DNA from: Gymnothorax reevesii
Lineage: Eukaryota; Chordata; Actinopteri; Anguilliformes; Muraenidae
Direction: 5' to 3'
NCBI GenBank assembly: GCA_029721435.1
Contig: CM056574.1
Span: forward strand, 72,521,501 to 72,585,500
DNA: 64,000 bases
Below, in pieces: positions 27,001 through 39,598 of the stretch (its first letter is position 1; each line of letters starts with the position of its first letter). The notes under the pieces were generated by a model. It saw nothing but the letters and a program-made list of their open reading frames with translations. It was not told the origin of the DNA and made no database searches. Both the position numbers and the translations under genes were made by a program.

Positions 27001-29108
27001 AGCTCGCTTTCTTACAGAGATAAACGCAAATTCACTCCAATTCAGTCATACTGTCACAATTCACTGAAGTTTGTCACTTTCCCACTAAGTTACACACAGA
27101 AAGAACATTTTTGACATGCAAAACTAAAAAAAAGAAAGTTTTTGAAAAAGTGCATATCTTCACTTCAGAAGCTTATATTCACTTCCAAATGGCCATACAA
27201 GCACATGGGAACAAACGATACAATATATGCATTGCACTGTGTTCTGAAGCTGTTGCCAGGCCAGAAACACGCTCAGATTCACGTTCTGAGCTTAAAACCT
27301 CAAAAAAGCATGTTTTCATGAAAGTACGTATTGCCACAGTTTCAGCGCTCTAGCTCGCTTTCTTACAGAGATAAACGCAAATTCACTCCAATTCAGTCAT
27401 ACTGTCACAATTCACTGAAGTTTGTCACTTTCCCACTAAGTTACACACAGAAAGAACATTTTTGACATGCAAAACTAAAAAAAAGAAAGTTTTTGAAAAA
27501 GTGCATATCTTCACTTCAGAAGCTTATATTCACTTCCAAATGGCCATACAAGCACATTGGACCAAACGATACCATATAAGCATTGCACTGTGATCTGAAG
27601 CTGTTCCCTGGCCAGAAACACGCACAGTTTCACTTTCTGAGCTTAAAACCTCAAAGAAGCGTGTTTTCATGAAAGTTCGTATAGCCACAGTTTCAGCGCT
27701 CTAGCGCGCTTCCTTACAGAGATAATCGCATAATCACTCGAATTCAGTCATATAGTCACAATTCACTCAAGTTTTTCACTTTCCCACTGGGTTACACACA
27801 GAATGGACATTTTTGACAAGCAAAACAAAAAAAAAAAAAGAAAGTTTTTGAAAAAGTGCATATCTTCACTTCAGAAGCTTCTATTCACTTCCGAATGGCC
27901 ATACAAGCACATGGGAACAAACGTTACAATATATGCATTGCATTGTGATCTGAAGCTGTTGCCAGGCCAGAAACACGCTCAGATTGACGTTCTGAGCTTA
28001 AAACCTCAAAGAAGCGTGTTTCCATGAAAGTGCGTATAGGCACAGTTTCAGCGCTCTAGCTCGCTTTCTTACAGAGATAAACGCATATTCACTCCAATTC
28101 AGTCATATTGTCACAATTCACTCAAGTTTGTCACTTTCCCACTGGGTTACACACAGAATGGACATTTTTGACAAGCAAAATTAAAAAAAAAGAAAGTTTT
28201 TGAAAAGTACATATCTTCACTTCAGAAGCTTATATTCACTTAAAATTGGCCATACAAGCACATTGGACAAATCGATACAATATATGCAATGCACTGTGAT
28301 CTGAAGCTGTGCCCTGGCCAGAAGCACGCACAGTTTCACATTCTGACCTTAAAACTTCAAAGAAGCGTGTTTTCATGAAAGCACGTATAGCCACAGTTTC
28401 AGCGCTCTAGCGCGCTTCCTTTCAGAGATAAACGCATAATCACTCGAATTCAGTCATATAGTCTCAATTCACTCAAGTTTTTCACTTTCCCACTGGGTTA
28501 CACACAGAAAGGACATTTTTGACAAGCAAAATTAAAAAAAAAGAAAGTTTTTGAAAAAGTGCATATCTTCACTTCAGAAGCTTCTATTCACTTCCAAACG
28601 GCCATAAAAGCCATTGGACCAAACGATACCATATACGCATTGCACTGTGATCTGAAGCTGTTCCCAGGCCAGAAACACGCTCAGATTCACGTTCTGAGCT
28701 GAAAACCTCAAAGAAGCGTGTTTCCATGAAAGTGCGTATAGCCACAGTTTCAGCGCTCTAGCTCGCTTTCTTACAGAGATAAACGCATATTCACTCCAAT
28801 TCAGTCATATTGTCACAATTCACTCAAGTTTGTCACTTTCCCACTAAGTTACACACAGAAAGGACATTTTTGACAGGAAAAAACTAAAAAAAAGAAAGTT
28901 TTAGAAAAAGTACATATCTTCACTTCAGAAGCTTATATTCACTTAAAATTGGCCATACAAGCACATTGGACCAATCGATACAATATATGCAATGCACTGT
29001 GATCTGAAGCTGTTCCCTGGCCAGAAGCACGCACAGTTTCACATTCTGACCTTAAAACTTCAAAGAAGCGTGTTTTCATGAAGGCACGTATAGCCACAGT
29101 TTCAGCGC
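21035..29108 (+). repeat. Higher-order block, copy 2
   Basis: Second copy of the 2105-8363 block. It is about 1.8 kb longer: monomers equivalent to 2808-3445 lie in a different order here (22787 and 23139), and two extra monomers lie near 26.6-27.35 kb. Within aligned stretches the copies differ at only scattered single bases by eye, for example gcgcact at 5544 against gcgctct in this copy. The match ends at 29109, where the tacgagcat monomer domain begins. Confidence 0.85.
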
Positions 29109-29459
29109 TCCAGCGCGCTTCCTTACAGAGATACGAGCATATTCACTCCAATTCAGTAATATAGTCACAATTCACTGAAGTTGATCACTTTCCCACTGAG
29201 TAAGACACAGAATGGACATTTCTGACAAGCAAATCTAAAAAAAAGAAAGTTTTTGAAAAAGTGCATATCTTCACTTCAGAAGCTTCTATTCACTTCCAAA
29301 TGGCCATAAAAGCCATTGGACCAAACGATACCATATACGCATTGCACTGTGATATGAAGCTGTTCCCAGGCCAGAAACACGCTCAGATTCACGTTCTGAG
29401 CTGAAAACCTCAAAGAAGCGTGTTTCCATGAAAGTGCTTATAGCCACAGTTACAGCGCT
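29109..29459 (+). repeat. Marker monomer variant C (tacgagcat), first of the series
   Basis: The variant is recognised by gagatacgagcatattc, cagtaatatagtc, gttgatcactttcc, gagtaagacacag and gacatttctgac. Further copies start at 32253, 36799, 42763, 47654, 50785, 53586 and 62870, and a less derived relative starts at 19641. Satellite distances between successive copies are close to 9, 13, 17, 11, 9, 8 and 7 monomers once the two LTR insertions are removed. The variant is a phase marker for the higher-order structure right of 29 kb. Confidence 0.85.
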
Positions 29460-30492
29460 CTAGCTCGCTTTCTTACAGAGATAAACGCATATTCACTCCA
29501 ATTGTCACAATTCACTCAAGTTTGTCACTTTCCCACTAAGTTACACACAGAAAGGACATTTTTGACAAGAAAAAACTAAAAAAAAGAAAGTTTTTGAAAA
29601 AGTGAATATCTTCACTTCAGAAGCTTCTATTCACTTCCAAATGGCCAAACAATCACATGCGAACAAACGATACAATATATGCATTGCACTGTGTTCTGAA
29701 GCTGTTGCCAGGCCAGAAACACGCTCAGATTCACGTTCTGAGCTTAAAACCTCAAAGAAGCATGTTTTTATGAAAGTACGTATAGCCACAGTTACAGCGC
29801 TCTAGCTCGCTTTCTTACAGAGATAAACGCATATTCACTCCAATTGTCACAATTCACTCAAGTTTGTCACTTTCCCACTAAGTTACACACAGAAAGGACA
29901 TTTTTGACATGCAAAACTAAAAAAAAGAAAGTTTTTGAAAAAGTGCATATCTTCACTTCAGAAGCTTATATTCACTTCCAAATGGCCATACAAGCACATT
30001 GGACCAAACGATACCATATAGGCATTGCACTGTGATCTGAAGCTGTTCCCTGGCCAGAAACACGCACAGTTTCACTTTCTGAGCTTAAAACCTCAAAGAA
30101 GCGTGTTTTCATGAAAGTTCGTATAGCCACAGTTTCAGCGCTCTAGCGCGCTTCCTTACAGAGATAATCGCATAATCACTCGAATTCAGTCATATAGTCA
30201 CAATTCACTCAAGTTTTTCACTTTCCCACTGGGTTATACACAGAATGGACATTTTTGACAAGCAAAACAAAAAAAAAGAAAGTTTTTGAAAAACTGCATA
30301 TCTTCACTCCAGAAGCTTCTATTCACTTCCAAATGGCCATACAAGCACATGGGAACAAACGTTACAATATATGCATTGCACTGTGATCTGAAGCTGTTGC
30401 CAGGCCAGAAACACGCTCAGATTCACGTTCTGAGCTTAAAACCTCAAAGAAGCATGTTTTCATGAAAGTGCGTATAGCCACAGTTTCAGCGC

Positions 30493-33400
30493 TCTAGTTC
30501 GCTTTCTTACAGAGATAAACGCATAATCACTCGAATTCAGTCATATAGTCACAATTCACTCAAGTTTTTCACTTTCCCACTGGGTTACACACAGAATGGA
30601 CATTTTTGACAAGCAAAATTTAAAAAAAGAAAGTTTTTGAAAAAGTGCATATCTTCACTTCAGAAGCTTATATTCACTTCCAAATGGCCATACAAGCACA
30701 TTGGACCAAACGATACCATATAAGCATTGCACTTTGATCTGAAGCTGTTCCCTGGCCAGAAACACGCTCAGATTCACGTTCTGAGCTGAAAACCTCAAAG
30801 AAGCGTGTTTCCATGAAAGTGCTTATAGCCACAGTTACAGCGCTCTAGCTCGCTTTCTTACAGAGATAAACGCATATTCACTCCAATTGTCACAATTCAC
30901 TCAAGTTTGTCACTTTCCCACTAAGTGACACACAGAAAGGACATTTTTGACAAGAAAAAACTAAAAAAAAGAAAGTTTTTGAAAAATTGAATATCTTCAC
31001 TTCAGAAGCTTCTATTCACTTCCAAATGGCCAAACAATCACATGCGAACAAACGATACATGATACGATACATACATATGCATTGCACTGTGTTCTGAAGC
31101 TGTTGCCAGGCCAGAAACACGCTCATATTCACGTTCTGAGCTTAAAACCTCAAAGAAGCATGTTTTCATGAAAGTACGTATAGCCACAGTTTCAGCGCTC
31201 TAGCTCGCTTTCTTACAGAGATAAACGCATATTCACTTCAATTCAGTCGTATTGTCACAATTCACTCAAGTTTGTCACTTTCCCACTAAGTTACACACAG
31301 AAAGGACATTTTTGACATGCAAAACTAAAAAAAAGAAAGTTTTTGAAAAAGTGCATATCTTCACTTCAGAAGCTTATATTCACTTCCAAATGGCCATGCA
31401 AGGACATTGGACCAAACGATACCATATAGGCATTGCACTGTGATCTGAAGCTGTTCCCTGGCCAGAAACACGCACAGTTTCACTTTCTGAGCTTAAAACC
31501 TCAAAGAAGCGTGTTTTCATGAAAGTTCGTATAGCCACAGTTTCAGCGCTCTAGCGCGCTTCCTTACAGAGATAATCGCATGATCACTCGAATTCAGTCA
31601 TATAGTCACAATTCACTCAAGTTTTTCACTTTCCCACTGGGTTACACACAGAATGGACATTTTTGACAAGCAAAACAAAAAAAAAGAAAGTTTTTGAAAA
31701 ACTGCATATCTTCACTCCAGAAGCTTCTATTCACTTCCAAATGGCAATACAAGCACATGGGAACAAACGTTACAATATATGCATTGCATTGTGATCTGAA
31801 ACTGTTGCCAGGCCAGAAACACGCTCAGATTGACGTTCTGAGCTTAAAACCTCAAAGAAGCATGTTTTCATGAAAGTGCGGATAGCCACAGTTTCAGCGC
31901 TCTAGCTCGCTTTCTTACAGAGATAAACGCATATTCACTCCAATTCAGTCATATTGTCACAATTCACTCAAGTTTGTCACTTTCCCACTAAGTTACACAC
32001 AGAAAGGACATTTTTGACAAGAAAAAACTAAAAAAAAGAAAGTTTTTGAAAAAGTACATATCTTCACTTCAGAAGCTTATATTCACTTAAAATTGGCCAT
32101 ACAAGCACATTGGACCAATCGATACAATATATGCAATGCACTGTGATCTGAAGCTGTTCCCTGGCCAGAAGCACGCACAGTTTCACATTCTGACCTTAAA
32201 ACTTCAAAGAAGCGTGTTTTCATGAAAGCACGTATAGCCACAGTTTCAGCGCTCTAGCGCGCTTCCTTACAGAGATACGAGCATATTCACTCCAATTCAG
32301 TAATATAGTCACAATTCACTGAAGTTGATCACTTTCCCACTGAGTAAGACACAGAATGGACATTTCTGACAAGCAAATCTAAAAAAAAGAAAGTTTTTGA
32401 AAAAGTGCATATCTTCACTTCAGAAGCTTCTATTCACTTCCAAATGGCTATAAAAGCCATTGGACCAAACGATACCATATACGCATTGCACTGTGATATG
32501 AAGCTGTTCCCAGGCCAGAAACACGCTCAGATTCACGTTCTGAGCTGAAAACCTCAAAGAAGCGTGTTTCCATGAAAGTGCTTTTAGCCACAGTTACAGC
32601 GCTCTAGCTCGCTTTCTTACAGAGATAAACGCATATTCACTCCAATTGTCACAATTCACTCAAGTTTGTCACTTTCCCACTAATTTACACACAGAAAGGA
32701 CATTTTTGACAAGAAAAAACTAAAAAAAAGAAAGTTTTTGAAAAAGTGAATATCTTCACTTCAGAAGCTTCTATTCACTTCCAAATGGCCAAACAATCAC
32801 ATGCGAACAAACGATACAATATATGCATTGCACTGTGTTCTGAAGTTGTTGCCAGGCCAGAAACACGCTCAGATTCACGTTCTGAGCTTAAAACCTCAAA
32901 GAAGCATGTTTTCATGAAAGTACGTATAGCCACAGTTTCAGCGCTCTAGCTCGCTTTCTTACAGAGATAAACGCATATTCACTTCAATTCAGTCATATTG
33001 TCACAATTCACTCAAGTTTGTCACTTTCCCACTAAGTTACACACAGAAAGGACATTTTGGACATGCAAAACTAAAAAAAAGAAAGTTTTTGAAAAAGTGC
33101 ATATCTTCACTTCAGAAGCTTATATTCACTTCCAAATGGCCATACAAGCACATTGGACCAAACGATACCATATAGGCATTGCACTGTGATCTGAAGCTGT
33201 TCCCTGGCCAGAAACACGCACAGTTTCACTTTCTGAGCTTAAAACCTCTAAGAAGCGTGTTTTCATGAAAGTTCGTATAGCCACAGTTTCAGCGCTCTAG
33301 CGCGCTTCCTTACAGAGATAATCGCATAATCACTCGAATTCAGTCATATAGTCACAATTCACTCAAGTTTTTCACTTTCCCACTGGGTTACACACAGAAT

Positions 33401-35051
33401 GGACATTTTTGACAAGCAAAACAAAAAAAAAGAAAGTTTTTGAAAAACTGCATATCTTCACTCCAGAAGCTTCTATTCACTTCCAAATGGCCATACAAGC
33501 ACATGGGAACAAACGTTACAATATATGCATTGCACTGTGATCTGAAGCTGTTGCCAGGCCAGAAACACGCTCAGATTCACGTTCTGAGCTGAAAACCTCA
33601 AAGAAGCGTGTTTCCATGAAAGTGCGTATAGCCACAGTTTCAGCGCTCTAGCTCGCTTTCTTACAGAGATAAGCGCATATTCACTCCAATTCAGTCATAT
33701 TGTCACAATTCACTCAAGTTTGTCACTTTCCCACTAAGTTACACACAGAAAGGACATTTTTGACAAGAAAAAACTAAAAAAAAGAAAGTTTTTGAAAAAG
33801 TACATATCTTCACTTCAGAAGCTTCTATTCACTTCCAAATGGCCATACAAGCACATGGGAACAAACGTTACAATATATGCATTGCATTGTGATCTGAAGC
33901 TGTTGCCAGGCCAGAAACACGTCAGATTGTCGTTCTGAGCTTAAAACCTCAAAGAAGCGTGTTTCCATGAAAGTGCGTATAGGCACAGTTTCAGCGCTCT
34001 AGCTCGCTTTCTTACAGAGATAAACGCATATTCACTCCAATTCAGTCATATTGTCACAATTCACTCAAGTTTGTCACTTTCCCACTGGGTTACACACAGA
34101 ATGGACATTTTTGACAAGCAAAATTAAAAAAAAAGAAAGTTTTTGAAAAGTACATATCTTCACTTCAGAAGCTTATATTCACTTAAAATTGGCCATACAA
34201 GCACATTGGACAAATCGATACAATATATGCAATGCACTGTGATCTGAAGCTGTTCCCTGGCCAGAAGCACGCACAGTTTCACATTCTGACCTTAAAACTT
34301 CAAAGAAGCGTGTTTTCATGAAAGCACGTATAGCCACAGTTTCAGCGCTCTAGCGCGCTTCCTTTCAGAGATAAACGCATAATCACTCGAATTCAGTCAT
34401 ATAGTTTCAATTCACTCAAGTTTGTCACTTTCCCACTGGGTTACACACAGAAAGGACATTTTTGACAAGCAAAATTAAAAAAAAAGAAAGTTTTTGAAAA
34501 AGTGCATATCTTCACTTCAGAAGCTTCTATTCACTTCCAAATGGCCATAAAAGCCATTGGACCAAACGATACCATATACGCATTGCACTGTGATCTGAAG
34601 CTGTTCCCAGGCCAGAAACACGCTCAGATTCACGTTCTGAGCTGAAAACCTCAAAGAAGCGTGTTTCCATGAAAGTGCGTATAGCCACAGTTTCAGCGCT
34701 CTAGCTCGCTTTCTTACAGAGATAAACGCATATTCACTCCAATTCAGTCATATTGTCACAATTCACTCAAGTTTGTCACTTTCCCACTAAGTGACCCACA
34801 GAAAGGACATTTTTGACAAGAAAAAACTAAAAAAAAGAAAGTTTTTGAAAAAGTGAATATCTTCACTTCAGAAGCTTCTATTCACTTCCAAATGGCCAAA
34901 CAATCACATGCGAACAAACGATACAATATATGCATTGCACTGTGATCTGAAGCTGTTGCCAGGCCAGAAACACGCTCAGATTCACGTTCTGAGCTTAAAA
35001 CCTCAAAGAAGCATGTTTTCATGAAAGTGCGTATAGCCACAGTTTCAGCGC
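30493..35051 (+). repeat. 4.56-kb tandem duplication, copy 1
   Basis: Thirteen monomers that match 35052-39598 in order. Both copies open with a boundary mutated in the same place (gctctagttcgc here, gctctatttcgc there) followed by an A-type body. This copy is 12-14 bp longer because of a private micro-insertion near 31053-31077. Confidence 0.88.
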
Positions 35052-38000
35052 TCTATTTCGCTTTCTTACAGAGATAAACGCATAATCACTCGAATTCAGT
35101 CATATAGTCACAATTCACTCAAGTTTTTCACTTTCCCACTGGGTTACACACAGAATGGACATTTTTGACAAGCAAAATTTAAAAAAAGAAAGTTTTTGAA
35201 AAAGTGCATATCTTCACTTCAGAAGCTTATATTCACTTCCAAATGGCCATACAAGCACATTGGACCAAACGATACCATATAAGCATTGCACTTTGATCTG
35301 AAGCTGTTCCCTGGCCAGAAACACGCTCAGATTCACGTTCTGAGCTGAAAACCTCAAAGAAGCGTGTTTCCATGAAAGTGCTTATAGCCACAGTTACAGC
35401 GCTCTAGCTCGCTTTCTTACAGAGATAAACGCATATTCACTCGAATTGTCACAATTCACTCAAGTTTGTCACTTTCCCACTAAGTGACACACAGAAAGGA
35501 CATTTTTGACAAGAAAAAACTAAAAAAAAGAAAGTTTTTGAAAAAGTGAATATCTTCACTTCAGAAGCTTCTATTCACTTCCAAATGGCCAAACAATCAC
35601 ATGCGAACAAACGATACAATATATGCATTGCACTGTGTTCTGAAGCTGTTGCCAGGCCAGAAACACGCTCATATTCACGTTCTGAGCTTAAAACCTCAAA
35701 GAAGCATGTTTTCATGAAAGTACGTATAGCCACAGTTTCAGCGCTCTAGCTCGCTTTCTTACAGAGATAAACGCATATTCACTTCAATTCAGTCATTTTG
35801 TCACAATTCACTCAAGTTTGTCACTTTCCCACTAAGTTACACACAGAAAGGACATTTTTGACATGCAAAACTAAAAAAAAGAAAGTTTTTGAAAAAGTGC
35901 ATATCTTCACTTCAGAAGCTTATATTCACTTCCAAATGGCCATGCAAGGACATTGGTCCAAACGATACCATATAGGCATTGCACTGTGATCTGAAGCTGT
36001 TCCCTGGCCAGAAACACGCACAGTTTCACTTTCTGAGCTTAAAACCTCAAAGAAGCGTGTTTTCATGAAAGTTCGTATAGCCACAGTTTCAGCGCTCTAG
36101 CGCGCTTCCTTACAGAGATAATCGCATAATCACTCGAATTCAGTCATATAGTCACAATTCACTCAAGTTTTTCACTTTCCCACTGGGTTACACACAGAAT
36201 GGACATTTTTGACAAGCAAAACAAAAAAAAAGAAAGTATTTGAAAAACTGCATATCTTCACTCCAGAAGCTTCTATTCACTTCCAAATGGCCATACAAGC
36301 ACATGGGAACAAACGTTACAATATATGCATTGCACTGTGATCTGAAGCTGTTGCCAGGCCAGAAACACGCTCAGATTGACGTTCTGAGCTTAAAACCTCA
36401 AAGAAGCATGTTTTCATGAAAGTGCGTATAGCCACAGTTTCAGCGCTCTAGCTCGCTTTCTTACAGAGATAAACGCATATTCACTCAAATTCAGTCATAT
36501 TGTCACAATTCACTCAAGTTTGTCATTTTCCCACTAAGTTACACACAGAAAGGACATTTTTGACAAGAAAAAACTAAAAAAAAGAAAGTTTTTGAAAAAG
36601 TACATATCTTCACTTCAGAAGCTTATATTCACTTAAAATTGGCCATACAAGCACATTGGACCAATCGATACAATATATGCAATGCACTGTGATCTGAAGC
36701 TGTTCCCTGGCCAGAAGCACGCACAGTTTCACATTCTGACCTTAAAACTTCAAAGAAGCGTGTTTTCATGAAAGCACGTATAGCCACAGTTTCAGCGCTC
36801 TAGCGCGCTTCCTTACAGAGATACGAGCATATTCACTCCAATTCAGTAATATAGTCACAATTCACTGAAGTTGATCACTTTCCCACTGAGTAAGACACAG
36901 AATGGACATTTCTGACAAGCAAATCTAAAAAAAAGAAAGTTTTTGAAAAAGTGCATATCTTCACTTCAGAAGCTTCTATTCACTTCCAAATGGCCATAAA
37001 AGCCATTGGACCAAACGATACCATATACGCATTGCACTGTGATATGAAGCTGTTCCCAGGCCAGAAACACGCTCAGATTCACGTTCTGAGCTGAAAACCT
37101 CAAAGAAGCGTGTTTCCATGAAAGTGCTTTTAGCCACAGTTACAGCGCTCTAGCTCGCTTTCTTACAGAGATAAACGCATATTCACTCCAATTGTCACAA
37201 TTCACTCAAGTTTGTCACTTTCCCACTAATTTACACACAGAAAGGACATTTTTGACAAGAAAAAACTAAAAAAAAGAAAGTTTTTGAAAAAGTGAATATC
37301 TTCACTTCAGAAGCTTCTATTCACTTCCAAATGGCCAAACAATCACATGCGAACAAACGATACAATATATGCATTGCACAGTGTTCTGAAGTTGTTGCCA
37401 GGCCAGAAACACGCTCAGATTCACGTTCTGAGCTTAAAACCTCAAAGAAGCATGTTTTCATGAAAGTACGTATAGCCACAGTTTCAGCGCTCTAGCTCGC
37501 TTTCTAACAGAGATAAACGCATATTCACTTCAATTCAGTCATATTGTCACAATTCACTCAAGTTTGTCACTTTCCCACTAAGTTACACACAGAAAGGACA
37601 TTTTGGACAAGCAAAACTAAAAAAAAGAAAGTTTTTGAAAAAGTGCATATCTTCACTTCAGAAGCTTATATTCACTTCCAAATGGCCATACAAGCACATT
37701 GGACCAAACGATACCATATAGGCATTGCACTGTGATCTGAAGCTGTTCCCTGGCCAGAAACACGCACAGTTTCACTTTCTGAGCTTAAAACCTCAAAGAA
37801 GCGTGTTTTCATGAAAGTTCGTATAGCCACAGTTTCAGCGCTCTAGCGCGCTTCCTTACAGAGATAATCGCATAATCACTCGAATTCAGTCATATAGTCA
37901 CAATTCACTCAAGTTTTTCACTTTCCCACTGGGTTACACACAGAATGGACATTTTTGACAAGCAAAACAAAAAAAAAGAAAGTTTTTGAAAAACTGCATA

Positions 38001-39598
38001 TCTTCACTCCAGAAGCTTCTATTCACTTCCAAATGGCCATACAAGCACATGGGAACAAACGTTACAATATATGCATTGCACTGTGATCTGAAGCTGTTGC
38101 CAGGCCAGAAACACGCTCAGATTCACGTTCTGAGCTGAAAACCTCAAAGAAGCGTGTTTCCATGAAAGTGCGTATAGCCACAGTTTCAGCGCTCGAGCTC
38201 GCTTTCTTACAGAGATAAGCGCATATTCACTCCAATTCAGTCATATTGTCACAATTCACTCAAGTTTGTCACTTTCCCACTAAGTTACACACAGAAAGGA
38301 CATTTTTGACAAGAAAAAACTAAAAAAAAGAAAGTTTTTGAAAAAGTACATATCTTCACTTCAGAAGCTTCTATTCACTTCCAAATGGCCATACAAGCAC
38401 ATGGGAACAAACGTTACAATATATGCATTGCATTGTGATCTGAAGCTGTTGCCAGGCCAGAAACACGCTCAGATTGTCGTTCTGAGCTTAAAACCTCAAA
38501 GAAGCGTGTTTCCATGAAAGTGCGTATAGGCACAGTTTCAGCGCTCTAGCTCGCTTTCTTACAGAGATAAACGCATATTCACTCCAATTCAGTCATATTG
38601 TCACAATTCACTCAAGTTTGTCACTTTCCCACTGGGTTACACACAGAATGGACATTTTTGACAAGCAAAATTAAAAAAAAAGAAAGTTTTTGAAAAGTAC
38701 ATATCTTCACTTCAGAAGCTTATATTCACTTAAAATTGGCCATACAAGCACATTGGACAAATCGATACAATATATGCAATGCACTGTGATCTGAAGCTGT
38801 TCCCTGGCCAGAAACACGCACAGTTTCACATTCTGACCTTAAAACTTCAAAGAAGCGTGTTTTCATGAAAGCACGTATAGCCACAGTTTCAGCGCTCTAG
38901 CGCGCTTCCTTTCAGAGATAAACGCATAATCACTCGAATTCAGTCATATAGTCTCAATTCACTCAAGTTTTTCACTTTCCCACTGGGTTACACACAGAAA
39001 GGACATTTTTCACAAGCAAAATTAAAAAAAAAGAAAGTTTTTGAAAAAGTGCATATCTTCACTTCAGAAGCTTCTATTCACTTCCAAATGGCCATAAAAG
39101 CCATTGGACCAAACGATACCATATACGCATTGCACTGTGATCTGAAGCTGTTCCCAGGCCAGAAACACGCTCAGATTCACGTTCTGAGCTGAAAACCTCA
39201 AAGAAGCGTGTTTCCATGAAAGTGCGTATCGCCACAGTTTCAGCGCTCTAGCTCGCTTTCTTACAGAGATAAACGCATATTCACTCCAATTCAGTCATAT
39301 TGTCACAATTCACTCAAGTTTGTCACTTTCCCACTAAGTGACCCACAGAAAGGACATTTTTGACAAGAAAAAACTAAAAAAAAGAAAGTTTTTGAAAAAG
39401 TGAATATCTTCACTTCAGAAGCTTCTATTCACTTCCAAATGGCCAAACAATCACATGCGAACAAACGATACAATATATGCATTGCACTGTGATCTGAAGC
39501 TGTTGCCAGGCCAGAAACACGCTCAGATTCACGTTCTGAGCTTAAAACCTCAAAGAAGCATGTTTTCATGAAAGTACGTATAGCCACAGTTTCAGCGC
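35052..39598 (+). repeat. 4.55-kb tandem duplication, copy 2
   Basis: Second copy, 4,547 bp. Shared landmarks at an offset of 4,546 include 31252/35798, 32746/37292 and 32998/37544, the cactaatttacac variant and the tacgagcat monomer (32253/36799). The right end is seen where copy 1 ends in the tctatttcgc boundary while this copy ends in a normal tctagctcgc. Confidence 0.88.
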
